A stretch of DNA of 64,000 nt from Proteiniphilum saccharofermentans (GCF_900095135.1 NZ_LT605205.1:1426001-1490000); one strand, 5' to 3'; counted from the stretch's first letter, positions 8,951-19,954 are shown. Numbers and translations: made by a program. The notes: generated by a model from the sequence alone, not told the origin.

Positions 8951-9970
8951 CTAATCATCATATCGTCTGAGTTCTTTCCGTCTCGAATTACTCAATAACA
9001 TGATAAACACTATGCCGCCGACAATACCGGTAATTACTCCGATAGGCAGCTCGTTGGGCGAGATGATAGTACGTGCAATTACATCGCACAGGATCAGGAA
9101 TATGCCGCCGCTCAGAAAAGAAGAGATAAGCAATATGCGGTAATCGGTACCTACCCACAGGCGAACAATGTGCGGGATAACCAGTCCGACGAATCCGATG
9201 ACACCTGCCACGGCAATACATGCTCCGGTAAGCAGCGATGTGATGACGAACAGGATGCGGATTACGCTGTTTGCGTTAAACCCTAAGTGTTTGGCCTTTT
9301 CTTCTCCCAGTCGGAGAGCATTAAGCGGCATTACGAACAGGTATGATATGATCAGGCAGAAGAGTGAAAGAGCGATCATTACTGTGATCAAGGTGCTGTT
9401 TGTTTCATTGAGCGATCCCATCATCCAGAAAACAATACCATGGATATTGTCCGAAGAAGTGATCGACATAAGGAACATCATCAAAGAAGAGGCGATGAAG
9501 CTAATCATCACCCCGGTCAGTAGCATCCGGTTGACACTGAGCCCACCCCTTCCGAGGCTGAGGGTATATACCAGGAAGATGGTTGCGAAAGCACCGAGGA
9601 AACCGGCTAACGGCAGAAATAGGATATTAAGCAGATGGAGTCCGGCAACAATTGCAAAGGTGATACCTAGCGATGCACCACCGGAGATGCCAAGTGTATA
9701 AGGTTCTACTAACGGATTACGGTAAATTCCTTGTAATATGGCACCTGCCAGGCTGAGGCTTCCGCCAATGGTTAGCCCGAGCAATGTTTGGGGAATACGG
9801 ATATATGCCAATACACCGTATTCCATACTCTCCTTTTCAGAAAGAATGCCAGGCAGGTCGCTGATTCGAATCGAAATCTCTCCTGTTCCCAGGGATAGAA
9901 GGGAGACAGCTGATAATCCCACCAAAAGCAGTAAGACATATATACCCCAAACCCATTGTTTTTGTCCCAT
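8951..9970 (-). CDS. btuC: Corrinoid ABC transporter permease (FecCD/BtuC family)
   Basis: Inner-membrane channel subunit of the corrinoid importer. The 339 residues are mostly hydrophobic helices with the family blocks RIPQTLLGLTIGGSLSLAGA, NPLVEPYTLGISGGASLG near the N-terminus and GVIGFVGLVIPHIVRLWVG followed by ARTIISPNELPIGVITGIVGG near the C-terminus. Partner of the btuD and btuF products encoded on either side in the same orientation. Confidence 0.88.
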   Translation of the reverse strand: MGQKQWVWGIYVLLLLVGLSAVSLLSLGTGEISIRISDLPGILSEKESMEYGVLAYIRIPQTLLGLTIGGSLSLAGAILQGIYRNPLVEPYTLGISGGASLGITFAIVAGLHLLNILFLPLAGFLGAFATIFLVYTLSLGRGGLSVNRMLLTGVMISFIASSLMMFLMSITSSDNIHGIVFWMMGSLNETNSTLITVMIALSLFCLIISYLFVMPLNALRLGEEKAKHLGFNANSVIRILFVITSLLTGACIAVAGVIGFVGLVIPHIVRLWVGTDYRILLISSFLSGGIFLILCDVIARTIISPNELPIGVITGIVGGIVFIMLLSNSRRKELRRYDD

Positions 9971-10014
9971 TCTTTTTTAGCTTAACCTGTATTTCGGAAA
10001 CAGTTCACAGTTAT

Positions 10015-10545
10015 TTAATATTCAATTCCTTTCCGGCTCCGTATCTTACGGTCGTAAGGATGTTTCAGTTTCTTACAGAACGTAACGTAATCGGCGAGTT
10101 CCATTATGTTATCCGTGGCAGCCCTACCTGTCATTACAAGTTCCATATTGGCCGGTTTGGATTTTATAAAATCAAGGAGTACCGATTCATCCAGATATTG
10201 ATCGCGTACCGAAATAAGAATCTCGTCCATGATAAGGAGATCGTAATGCTCGGAGGCCACTTTCTCTCTAAGGATTTCGATGGCTTCCGGAACTTCCTTC
10301 TTGATTTGTTCGCCGTCGATGCTCTTATCAAGATGTGGGTGTCCTTTGGCAAAATTCAGTACGGTTGCACCGAGTTTTTTGAGGCTTTCCATTTCTGCAT
10401 AACCGTATTTTTCGGGACGTTTGTGGAAAGAACAGTAACATACCTTGAATCCGCTACCCAAAGCACGTACGGCCAGACCTACAGCCGAAGTCGTCTTTCC
10501 TTTCCCGTCACCGGTGTATATATGTATTAATCCTAATTTTTTCAT
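10015..10545 (-). CDS. cobA: Cob(I)alamin / cob(I)yrinic acid a,c-diamide adenosyltransferase (CobA/BtuR type)
   Basis: Transfers the 5'-deoxyadenosyl group of ATP to Co(I) corrinoids. I start at the ATG at 10545 (MKKLGLIHIYTGDGKGKTT), which puts the P-loop GDGKGKTT near residue 13 as in CobA; the further upstream in-frame ATG lies inside a repeated intergenic element and is unlikely. Other family marks are EILREKVASEHYDLLIMDE and ELVMTGRAA. Length is 176 residues. It sits 44 nt upstream of btuC and 119 nt after btuF. Confidence 0.9.
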   Translation of the reverse strand: MKKLGLIHIYTGDGKGKTTSAVGLAVRALGSGFKVCYCSFHKRPEKYGYAEMESLKKLGATVLNFAKGHPHLDKSIDGEQIKKEVPEAIEILREKVASEHYDLLIMDEILISVRDQYLDESVLLDFIKSKPANMELVMTGRAATDNIMELADYVTFCKKLKHPYDRKIRSRKGIEY

Positions 10546-10570
10546 ACGATTAAAATATTTATTTTCAAAT

Positions 10571-10632
10571 GTATCGTATGGAACTCGCATTAATCATGAA
10601 CTTGGGTGAAATCATTTTCATGCTCGTTTCAT
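10571..10632 (-). repeat. Copy B of a ~60-nt dispersed intergenic element
   Basis: Reading the minus strand, this segment runs from ATGAAACGAGCATGAA to TGCGAGTTCCATACGAT. It is closely similar to 49700-49760 and, over its first ~45 nt, to 53756-53800. It lies between btuF and cobA. Its 3' end carries the ATG that extends the cobA frame. Confidence 0.75.
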
Positions 10633-10664
10633 AGGTGAATTTATTTTATTTCATTTTTCACTTT

Positions 10665-11474
10665 TCATTTTTCACTCATTAACCGGTCCATTAATTCCAT
10701 TGTCTGTACAAAAGTGATGGGAGTCGGCTGGCAGGCAATATCGGAATCAATTATATGTATCTGGTTGTTCCGGGTTGCTTTCAAGCTGGAGTACCTTTTC
10801 CATGTTCTCAGTTCTTCTTCCCCTACAATGCCCATAGTGGCGATGAAAATATAATCGGGATTATGGGCAATGACAAATTCTCGTGAGACTGCACCCTGTA
10901 TCAGGTTTTTGGAAATATTTTCAATGCCAAGTAATGTCATATAATCATCCATAAACGTATTGGGGGTAACCGCGAACAACGGGTTGGCTCCGATTTGGAA
11001 GAACATCTTCCGTTTTGTCTTTTGTTTGTTCCTTTCTACTATTTTCTTGATTGTCTGCTCGCTTTCTTCTACCAGCCTGTTGGCTTTTTCAGTCTTGCCT
11101 ACCAGTTCACCCATGTGTATAAACTGGTTGCAGATTTCCCGGAAAGATTGTGGAGAGTGAATAATCTCTACTTTTATGCCAAATTTCTTCAATAATTCGA
11201 TATCTTTTGGATTGGTCAATCCGGAAGCCAATACCAGGTCGGGTTTCAGGCTGATGATCTTTTCTACGTTTGCTTTCACTGCTGAAGATACGATCTCTTT
11301 GTTGTCACCTTTAGCCGCCACACAATAGCTTGTACAACCTATCAGGTTATCCTGTGCTTCCAGGTAATAAAGGCTTTGAGTGAACGAGGGAGCCAGTGAC
11401 ACGATACGTGTATATGGCTGCCCTTGCACAGCGAATGTCACGAGGACAAACAGAAACAGAAATATTTTTTTCAT
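10665..11474 (-). CDS. btuF: Periplasmic corrinoid-binding protein (BtuF-like)
   Basis: Solute-binding component of the importer. The 269-residue product has a signal peptide (MKKIFLFLFVLVTFAVQGQ) without a lipobox cysteine. The cluster-A-2 binding-protein opening RIVSLAPSFTQSLYYLE is followed by SLKPDLVLASGLTNPKDIELLKKFGIKVE, and it ends with IACQPTPITFVQTMELM. It is first in the btuF-cobA-btuC-btuD unit. Iron-chelate binding proteins look similar; the neighbourhood points to corrinoid. Confidence 0.83.
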   Translation of the reverse strand: MKKIFLFLFVLVTFAVQGQPYTRIVSLAPSFTQSLYYLEAQDNLIGCTSYCVAAKGDNKEIVSSAVKANVEKIISLKPDLVLASGLTNPKDIELLKKFGIKVEIIHSPQSFREICNQFIHMGELVGKTEKANRLVEESEQTIKKIVERNKQKTKRKMFFQIGANPLFAVTPNTFMDDYMTLLGIENISKNLIQGAVSREFVIAHNPDYIFIATMGIVGEEELRTWKRYSSLKATRNNQIHIIDSDIACQPTPITFVQTMELMDRLMSEK

Positions 11475-11531
11475 TTTTCCACCTTTTTACTTAGTCACTT
11501 AACCACTTAGTCACTTTTCCGCATTTTCGTG

Positions 11532-11563
11532 CAAAGGTAACAAGAAACGGGTAAATAGCGCAA
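11532..11563 (-). promoter_or_regulatory. Promoter of the btuF operon
   Basis: On the minus strand a TTG at 11561-11563 lies 21 nt before TACCTTTG (11532-11539), matching TTG-N17-23-TAnnTTTG. It is about 60 nt upstream of btuF. No riboswitch is visible between it and the gene. Confidence 0.65.
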
Positions 11564-11698
11564 TAAGATTTGAAAACAACGATGGTTTCTTAAATATGCC
11601 ATATGGGGTACTTTTGCAACTGCGAAGGTATAATGTAAAGCGGGTGACTGAAATTTTGGCAGAAAATTTGTCAGTTTCTACTCGAGCCGGTAGTTTTT

Positions 11699-11727
11699 TT
11701 GGCAGAAAAAGGGAGCGAATAAATTTG
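11699..11727 (+). promoter_or_regulatory. Promoter of groES-groEL
   Basis: TTG (11699-11701), 18-nt spacer, TAAATTTG (11720-11727), giving a leader of about 70 nt before groES. I looked for a CIRCE operator (TTAGCACTC inverted repeat) and saw none. Confidence 0.6.
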
Positions 11728-11804
11728 GCACAGAATTCGCAGTTGAGGTAATGTCAATTAGATAACTAACATTAATTATATTAACATCAATTTTAGTAGA
11801 ACGT

Positions 11805-12077
11805 ATGAATATTAAACCATTGGCAGACAGAGTGCTGGTAAAACCGGCAGCTGCAGAAGAGAAGACAGTGAGTGGAATCATCATTCCCGATACGGCAAAG
11901 GAAAAACCGCTGAAAGGCGAAGTAGTAGCTGTGGGAAAAGGTACAAAAGACGAAGAAATGGTTGTCAAAGAAGGCGACAAAGTGCTTTATGGGAAATATG
12001 CAGGCACTGAAATTGAAATCGATGGAGTGCAACACCTGATCATGCGTCAGTCTGACATTTTAGGGATCATCGGATAA
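11805..12077 (+). CDS. groES: Co-chaperonin GroES
   Basis: Heptameric lid of the GroEL chaperonin. The 90-residue protein begins [19 protein letters not shown] and has the mobile-loop region [16 protein letters not shown], then GEVVAVGKG and the C-terminal [17 protein letters not shown]. It is first in a two-gene unit with groEL, 181 nt upstream of it across a repeat-rich spacer. Confidence 0.97.
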   Translation: MNIKPLADRVLVKPAAAEEKTVSGIIIPDTAKEKPLKGEVVAVGKGTKDEEMVVKEGDKVLYGKYAGTEIEIDGVQHLIMRQSDILGIIG

Positions 12078-12099
12078 ACAGTAACCCAAAAGATTGACT

Positions 12100-13893
<1,794 letters not shown>

Positions 13894-13923
13894 TCTTAAA
13901 ATAGATTATATTAGTACGCTATC

Positions 13924-13975
13924 AAGGCGGATAACTGGAAATAGGAATTGAAAGTTGTCCGCCTTATTTTTTATT
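13924..13975 (+). terminator. Terminator after groEL
   Basis: AAGGCGGATAACT pairs with AGTTGTCCGCCTT across a 16-nt loop, followed by ATTTTTT. Confidence 0.85.
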
Positions 13976-14131
13976 ATAAGAAAAGATAAAAGGGTGTTTT
14001 TGTTTCGATTTATTATTTCCTGATACCTGTTTGTATAATATTGTTTTATCCGAATAATTTAGGCCATGGCCGGGTGCTCTAAAGAGTAAAGATTGTAACA
14101 AAAATGTAACAGATTTTAGATAAAATTATCG

Positions 14132-14139
14132 TACTTTTG
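14132..14139 (+). promoter_or_regulatory. -7 box of the Oar-type receptor gene
   Basis: TACTTTTG, 67 nt upstream of the ATG I choose at 14206. An upstream in-frame start at 14137 would lie inside this box, which supports the downstream start. Confidence 0.55.
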
Positions 14140-14205
14140 CGCAATATAGTTTGTATGACATTTAGTTTTATTAGAAATACAATTGATAATTTAAACATTG
14201 AATTT

Positions 14206-17200
14206 ATGGTAAAGAAATTGAAGTTTTTATCTGTAGCTCTTACTTTAATGATGGCTACTGTGATGCAGGCCCAGGTGACTACCTCCAGTATGAGCGGACG
14301 TGTTACAGATGCTGACGGAGCTGTGATCGGTGCAACGGTGATTGCTACACACCAACCTTCAGGAACGACTTACGGGACGGTTACCAATATGGAGGGCCGT
14401 TATAATTTGAACGGTATGCGCGTTGGAGGCCCATACACGGTAGAGATTTCCTACATTGGTTATGGAGATAATATTGCTGAAAATATTACCCTGAGTCTGG
14501 GTGAGAATTATGTGCACAATGTGGTTCTGGTTGAAGAAACGGTAACATTAAGCGAGGTGACGGTAACCGCGCAACGTACCCGGTTTACCGCGGAAAAAAC
14601 AGGAGCTGCGACAAATATCAATAACCAGCAACTTTCCACTATGCCGACTATTAACAGGAGTGTGCAGGATATTACTCGGTTATCCCCTTATGCCGGTACA
14701 GGTCTCAGTTTTAGTGGAGGGGACGGTCGTTCTACCAACTTCACGGTAGACGGAGCCAATTTCAATAACAACTTCGGATTATCGAGTAATCTGCCAGGGG
14801 GGGGTAATCCTATCTCATTGGATGCGTTTGAAGAGCTTCAGGTTGTGGTCACACCATTTGACGTGCGTCAAACAAATTTTATTGGTGGAGGAGTCAATGC
14901 CATAACTAAGTCAGGAACTAATACATTTAGAGGTTCTGCCTATACTTATTTTACTAACCAGGATTTACAGGGAAGTCGAATAGGTGACACCTTTCTCGAA
15001 CGAGCGAAGGAATCCACAACTACGTATGGTGCAACATTTGGCGGGCCGATCATAAAGAATAAATTGTTCTTTTTTGTGAATGCCGAAATGGAAAAACGGC
15101 CGGGACAGGTTGTTTACTGGCGTCCTTCCGAGAACGGTATTGCTGATGAGAAAAAACAATTATCGCGTGCCAGTGTGACGGATATGGAACGAGTAAGAAA
15201 CCACTTGATAGAAAATTACGGCTATGATCCGGGATCCTATAATGATTATCCGGGTGATGAAAGCAATATGAAACTTCTTGCGCGGTTGGATTGGAATATC
15301 AATAACCAAAACAAATTAAGTTTCCGTTATAACTATACAAAAAATCAGGCATGGAATCCTACGAATGGAAATTCAACTGATGCCGGTCTTCGTAACAGAA
15401 ATATGGATCGTATTTCACAATACGGTATGGCTTTTTCCAATTCGCTTTATACAATGGATAATATTATAAACGGTTTCTCTCTGGATTTGAACAGCCGTTT
15501 CAGTGATAATTTATCGAACCAGTTTTTGGTAACTTATACCAAAATTAAAGATATGCGTGGTTCACCTTCAGACCCCTTCCCCTTCATCGATATTTTGGTG
15601 GGACGCGACGAAAATAATGTGCCAATTGTGGAACCGTATATCTCCGCAGGTTATGAGCTTTTTACTTGGAATAATGGGGTTAATAACAATAAGTTTAGCG
15701 TTACAGATAATCTGACTTATTACTTGAACAACCATAAAATCACGGCAGGCCTCAATTATGAGTATCAAATGGCGAATAACTCATATATGCGTAACGGTAC
15801 CGGATATTACCGCTATGCCAGCGTTGAAGACTTTTTGAATCAGGCTGCTCCGATTGACTTTGCGTTAGACTATGGATATGACGGAGAGAAAAATCCTACC
15901 GCTCAGGTTGCGTTCCATCAAATCGGTGCATATGCACAAGATGAATGGAATCTATCCCCTTCGTTTAAACTTACTTACGGTTTGCGGGCTGATTATATTT
16001 CATATGTAGATAATCTAATTCGTAATAATGCCATTTACGATCTTGATTTCAACGGAAAGAAAATTGATACGGGGAAATGGCCTACTCCTAAGGTGCAATT
16101 TTCTCCCAGAGTCGGATTTACCTGGGATGTAAAAGAGGATAAATCATTTGTAGTTCGCGGGGGAACAGGTATCTTTACTGGCCGTCTGCCCTTGGTATTC
16201 TTTACGAATATGCCTACACAGGGAGGCATGGTAAAAGGTATCTTCACTGCGAAGACTACTTATGCAAATGGGGTAAGTTCGTCAGATCCCATACTGGCTT
16301 CTTTGTCTGGAAAAATGATTACGAACATTGATGAAATGATCAGTAAATTGAATATGCAAAATACTATCTCTCCAGAAGATGGTGCTCTTCAGACTTCTAT
16401 TGCCGGAGTAGATCCAGATTTCAAAATGCCACAAGTGTGGAAAAGTTCATTGGCTGTTGACTATCAATTACCGACATCATTCCCGTTTACCGTTACCCTG
16501 GAAGGTATCTATACTAAAAAGTTGAACGATGTGATGCTTGTGAATTATAATATGAAAGATCCTGATGACTCATGGCAGCGTTTCAAAGGGGCTGACGACC
16601 GCTACATTTACCCGGCAGTGGCAAACAGATATTATAACTACCATAATAATAACCCAATAGAAGCTCTGGTTCTGTCTAACAACAGTGAAGGATGGGGTGC
16701 AATCGGAAATATAACCCTTACGGCTCAACCTGTAAAAGACCTGAACTTGATGGCTGCTTATACCTATACCGAATCGAAAGAAATTTCAGGTATGCCCGGT
16801 AGTAGTGCCGGTTCTGCTTATGGTGGATTGATTGCTATCGACGGACCACATCTCCCTACTTTACAGCGCTCACAATATGTTACGCCTCATAGGGTTGTTT
16901 CCTCTATATCTTATAGAATTCCTTGGGAAAACAACATTCTTTTATCCAATACAACTCTTAATCTGTTCTATACTGGCTATTCGTATAGCGGGTATAGCTA
17001 TACCTACAAAGGCGATATGAATGGTGATGGATACGCTGCTGATTTGATCTATATCCCATCGGGAAAAGGAGATATCAAATTTGCATCGGCTGAAGATGAA
17101 ACCGCATTCTTTGCTTTCATGGAACAGGATAAATATTTGAAAGCGAATAAAGGAAAATATGCCGGAGCAAATGCTGTATTGGCACCTTGGTTACATAGAT

Positions 17201-17517
17201 TTGATTTCCGTATTGCACGTGAGTTTTATGTGAATGTCGGACAAAGCAGGAATTCACTGGAGTTGAGTTTGGATTTCTTGAATGTAGGCAATTTGTTGAA
17301 AAGCACATGGGGTGTAATGAAAAATATGAGTTCTTCTAATGGTGGACAGATACTAGAACGTGTATCCACAGAAAATGATAATACCCCGGTATTTTCAATG
17401 GTGAAAATTAAAGATGCTGACGGGAATGACGTCTATCCTACACAGACGTTTACAACAAATTATTCACTTGATCAAACATGGCAGCTACAAGTTGGTGTCA
17501 GATATAAATTCAATTAA
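14206..17517 (+). CDS. Oar-type TonB-dependent receptor with carboxypeptidase-regulatory-like domain
   Basis: Large outer-membrane receptor, 1103 residues from MVKKLKFLSVALTLMMATVMQAQ (signal peptide, cleavage after QAQ). Residues ~25-110 form a carboxypeptidase-regulatory-like beta-sandwich (SGRVTDADGAVIGATV...YNLNGM). A plug follows (TAEKTGAATNINNQQLSTMP, FVDGANFNNNFG-type region), then a very long barrel ending GVRYKFN. The layout and the EELQVVVTPFDVRQTNFIGGGVNAITKSGTN stretch are typical of Oar-like receptors, whose substrates are usually peptides or unknown. A run of eight G (14797-14804) sits in the plug coding sequence. No partner SusD follows. Substrate cannot be assigned. Confidence 0.85.
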   Translation: MVKKLKFLSVALTLMMATVMQAQVTTSSMSGRVTDADGAVIGATVIATHQPSGTTYGTVTNMEGRYNLNGMRVGGPYTVEISYIGYGDNIAENITLSLGENYVHNVVLVEETVTLSEVTVTAQRTRFTAEKTGAATNINNQQLSTMPTINRSVQDITRLSPYAGTGLSFSGGDGRSTNFTVDGANFNNNFGLSSNLPGGGNPISLDAFEELQVVVTPFDVRQTNFIGGGVNAITKSGTNTFRGSAYTYFTNQDLQGSRIGDTFLERAKESTTTYGATFGGPIIKNKLFFFVNAEMEKRPGQVVYWRPSENGIADEKKQLSRASVTDMERVRNHLIENYGYDPGSYNDYPGDESNMKLLARLDWNINNQNKLSFRYNYTKNQAWNPTNGNSTDAGLRNRNMDRISQYGMAFSNSLYTMDNIINGFSLDLNSRFSDNLSNQFLVTYTKIKDMRGSPSDPFPFIDILVGRDENNVPIVEPYISAGYELFTWNNGVNNNKFSVTDNLTYYLNNHKITAGLNYEYQMANNSYMRNGTGYYRYASVEDFLNQAAPIDFALDYGYDGEKNPTAQVAFHQIGAYAQDEWNLSPSFKLTYGLRADYISYVDNLIRNNAIYDLDFNGKKIDTGKWPTPKVQFSPRVGFTWDVKEDKSFVVRGGTGIFTGRLPLVFFTNMPTQGGMVKGIFTAKTTYANGVSSSDPILASLSGKMITNIDEMISKLNMQNTISPEDGALQTSIAGVDPDFKMPQVWKSSLAVDYQLPTSFPFTVTLEGIYTKKLNDVMLVNYNMKDPDDSWQRFKGADDRYIYPAVANRYYNYHNNNPIEALVLSNNSEGWGAIGNITLTAQPVKDLNLMAAYTYTESKEISGMPGSSAGSAYGGLIAIDGPHLPTLQRSQYVTPHRVVSSISYRIPWENNILLSNTTLNLFYTGYSYSGYSYTYKGDMNGDGYAADLIYIPSGKGDIKFASAEDETAFFAFMEQDKYLKANKGKYAGANAVLAPWLHRFDFRIAREFYVNVGQSRNSLELSLDFLNVGNLLKSTWGVMKNMSSSNGGQILERVSTENDNTPVFSMVKIKDADGNDVYPTQTFTTNYSLDQTWQLQVGVRYKFN

Positions 17518-18097
17518 TAATACTGCCCGAATCAATAAAAAACCCCACAATTCGTGGGGTTTTTTATTGATGGTGTGTTGTATATTACATGATTAATCGT
17601 TTGAAAGAAAAATTCCTCTATGGGAGAAACCGATATGAGTATTAACCCTCAATATAAATAATAAGGAGACTATTACATATGGGTACAATTATGGAACTGA
17701 GAATCGCGTATAGGATGTGAATAATCTAAAAGTAAATATACTTAATTTGGGTATATAATCGATGTTTTTCTTCCTGCTTCACCTATAAAAGTATACTCAA
17801 AATTTTCACAACATACATAATGATGTAACTAGTCAGACTTGGAGTTTACAGTTCGACTTAAGATATTCTTTGATTCAGTTTAAAAATCCACTACCTTTGA
17901 GGATGGTGGTTTAATTATAATACCTTAATATTCTATAATAATGTAAGTGTAAGCCATGATTCTATTATAGGGAAATACCCAAATAACCGTTAAATTATAC
18001 ATGAGTATTCATCTATTTAATAGGTTCTTATATAGGTATTTGTCGCTAAATTTATTGTTTGATATTGATTTTAACCGTTTTGTTTATTTGTAATTCC
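17518..18097. other. Gene-poor AT-rich spacer with possible receptor remnants
   Basis: No convincing gene. After the terminator at 17536 there is a segment shared with 20209-20300. At 17828-17874 one frame reads TSQTWSLQFDLRYSL, resembling the last strands of TonB receptors (compare LDQTWQLQVGVRYKF at the end of the intact gene upstream). At 17692-17721 another frame reads IMELRIAYRM before a stop, again barrel-like. These suggest debris of former receptor copies, but the matches are short. Confidence 0.45.
17536..17566 (+). terminator. Terminator after the Oar-type receptor
   Basis: AAAAAACCCCAC and GTGGGGTTTTTT form a perfect stem with loop AATTC. A close copy occurs at 20214-20243. Confidence 0.9.
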
Positions 18098-18105
18098 TAA
18101 CTTTG
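18098..18105 (+). promoter_or_regulatory. -7 box upstream of the 534-residue lipoprotein
   Basis: TAACTTTG, 29 nt before the ATG at 18134, fits TAnnTTTG. The -33 region is not clear. Confidence 0.5.
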
Positions 18106-18133
18106 AAAGACTAACGATTAATTATTTATTATT

Positions 18134-19738
18134 ATGAAAGAATTAACTAAGTTATTATCTGTTTTATTGAGCATATCATTTATGCTTATTGTAAGTTGTC
18201 AGGACAACCAAATCTTGGATGAACCGAAGGAGGATGACAGAGCTTCAGTCGTTTCTGCGCAAACACGTGCTGTGATTCCTCATGATTTTGATTGGGAAAA
18301 TGCCGATTGGATGCCTACACCTCCGGGGCAATCACAAATACCGTCGCCATGGGTTGGGCAAGGGAGTCTTGTTTCGATTTATGGATTGGATGTGATAAAT
18401 GATCGTAGAGCGTCAGATGGTTGGGAATTGATGTATAACAGTTTCGATCCGAATGCAAGTGGACCTCTTGCAAATCCGTATTTTGTTCTGTATAACAAAT
18501 ACAGGGGATTAATGCGAATATTTTTATATACAACGACCCAGTTTTATGCTCCTTCATCTTATTTACAAGATGGTATTTCCATTATCTCCAACCATAGTAC
18601 GTCTTTGCTCAATTTTATAGGAAAAGAAATTGTCGATGTCTCTGTGGCTCCAACCAAGTCGTATTCTCAAATTCAACCTAAACCAAGTGACGGATCTTAC
18701 CCATTGGGTTCTAACAAATGGTATATGATGCAATATGAATTGGCTTATGATCCAAATTTGGCGACAATTCCATATAATCAAATACAATTGAATTGGAGTT
18801 TGAGTTCCTATGATGTTACCGAAGTCAATTTAGGTGGAGGTGCAACAGGAACAATAAATGGAACCATTGGGTCAGCTTCATCAACAAGTTCAAATATCAT
18901 TTCTGAATTGAAAAACACTGGAGAGGTTGTAGGAAAAGGTGTATTGGCGGGCGTTGGACAAGCAGTCATAAATAATAACACTATAGATTCTACAGGACGA
19001 AATCACCTGAAATTACCAAATAATATTTTTAAAGCGTTGTCAACAGGTGTCAATGCTGCTTTATCTGCCGCATCAGGAAACATTCCCGGTGCAGTAATTG
19101 GTCTTTTAAGTGGTGTTTTTGGAGGTAGTAGTTCAGGGCCCACTGCAGCGAGTTTTAATTTGAATGCAGATATATCTCTTAAGGGCACTCTTACCAATGC
19201 AGGTTCTTTTCCTTCAACCCCTATTTCTTTTTGGGTGCCAGGGACAAATATTGCATCGAATGCAGTGGGATATATTCCGTTGTATAATAAATCATTGGGA
19301 GTACTTAATTTCAAACCTGGAGCTCCTAGAATAGATACTTCTACTTCTGGTAGATTTGGACCATATACTGTAGTAGATCCATGGAATGGTCAAGTCCTGC
19401 AGTATTATATAAGACACTTGTATTTTCCTCAATCAGTAGATTATTCGTCTTATTTAATTCTTAATCCAGAATTGCGATATATGTCTACCGTTGAAATAAA
19501 ACAACAGGATTATTATGTTAAATATTATAGAAGAGGAGAAAATCCTAAATATCAAACTTTTGAGCTGAATCCCGGTTCTATTTCTTGGGAAGAGTGGCCT
19601 CATGGTGTAGAACATGGAACCAACCCTCCACAAGAACCAATTATAACTGAGATGGGTGTTCGTTTTACTATTGAGGTTAAACCTCAAGATGATAATATTC
19701 CTCCTTCTATTATTTACAAAACATTTAAACTTGACTAG
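18134..19738 (+). CDS. Unrecognised 534-residue lipoprotein with glycine-rich hydrophobic middle
   Basis: I do not recognise this family. The N-terminus is a lipoprotein signal with lipobox LIVSC (cysteine 22), so the product is likely membrane-anchored. Residues ~50-220 hold an aromatic, proline-containing region (DWENADWMPTPPGQSQIPSP, NPYFVLYNKYRGLMRIFLYT). Residues ~235-350 are low-complexity and glycine/serine/alanine-rich, with two stretches able to form hydrophobic or amphipathic helices (VVGKGVLAGVGQAVI and AASGNIPGAVIGLLSGVFGG). The last third resembles beta-rich sequence. It stands alone, with its own promoter box and a downstream hairpin, in AT-rich DNA beside transposon debris, which suggests acquisition. 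A secreted or surface effector with a membrane-inserting middle is possible but unproven. Confidence 0.85.
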   Translation: MKELTKLLSVLLSISFMLIVSCQDNQILDEPKEDDRASVVSAQTRAVIPHDFDWENADWMPTPPGQSQIPSPWVGQGSLVSIYGLDVINDRRASDGWELMYNSFDPNASGPLANPYFVLYNKYRGLMRIFLYTTTQFYAPSSYLQDGISIISNHSTSLLNFIGKEIVDVSVAPTKSYSQIQPKPSDGSYPLGSNKWYMMQYELAYDPNLATIPYNQIQLNWSLSSYDVTEVNLGGGATGTINGTIGSASSTSSNIISELKNTGEVVGKGVLAGVGQAVINNNTIDSTGRNHLKLPNNIFKALSTGVNAALSAASGNIPGAVIGLLSGVFGGSSSGPTAASFNLNADISLKGTLTNAGSFPSTPISFWVPGTNIASNAVGYIPLYNKSLGVLNFKPGAPRIDTSTSGRFGPYTVVDPWNGQVLQYYIRHLYFPQSVDYSSYLILNPELRYMSTVEIKQQDYYVKYYRRGENPKYQTFELNPGSISWEEWPHGVEHGTNPPQEPIITEMGVRFTIEVKPQDDNIPPSIIYKTFKLD

Positions 19739-19788
19739 TCCTAAATAAACGTTACATATTAATAGGACAAAAATACTATAATTATGGG

Positions 19789-19838
19789 ATGAGGCTGTCT
19801 CAAAATGAAGATTAACTTCAAGGAGACAGTCTTTTTTT
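19789..19838 (+). terminator. Terminator or IS-end hairpin after the lipoprotein
   Basis: GGCTGTCTC and GAGACAGTC form the outer stem and GAAG/CTTC an inner one, followed by TTTTTTT. GAGGCTGTCTCAAAA also resembles terminal repeats of IS1182-type elements, and a transposase remnant follows, so this may be an IS end that now works as a terminator. Confidence 0.65.
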
Positions 19839-19954
19839 GTATGTATTTTGAGAGTGTTAAAAAAGAGTGGCAAATTCTCATTTTCACAATGAAAACTTGC
19901 CTATTTGCTTAAAGATTAGTATCTTAAAATGCCTTAAAAATACATACGAAAGTA

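Noticed and set aside
11475-11804. Second cobalamin riboswitch upstream of btuF
   Set aside because: No B12 box or aptamer blocks on the minus strand here; only a plain promoter.
11640-11804. CIRCE heat-shock operator before groES
   Set aside because: No TTAGCACTC/GAGTGCTAA inverted repeat found.
17678-17719. Short peptide gene preceded by AAGGAG (MGTIMELRIAYRM)
   Set aside because: Only 13 codons; the sequence reads better as a fragment of a beta-barrel C-terminus than as a real small gene.
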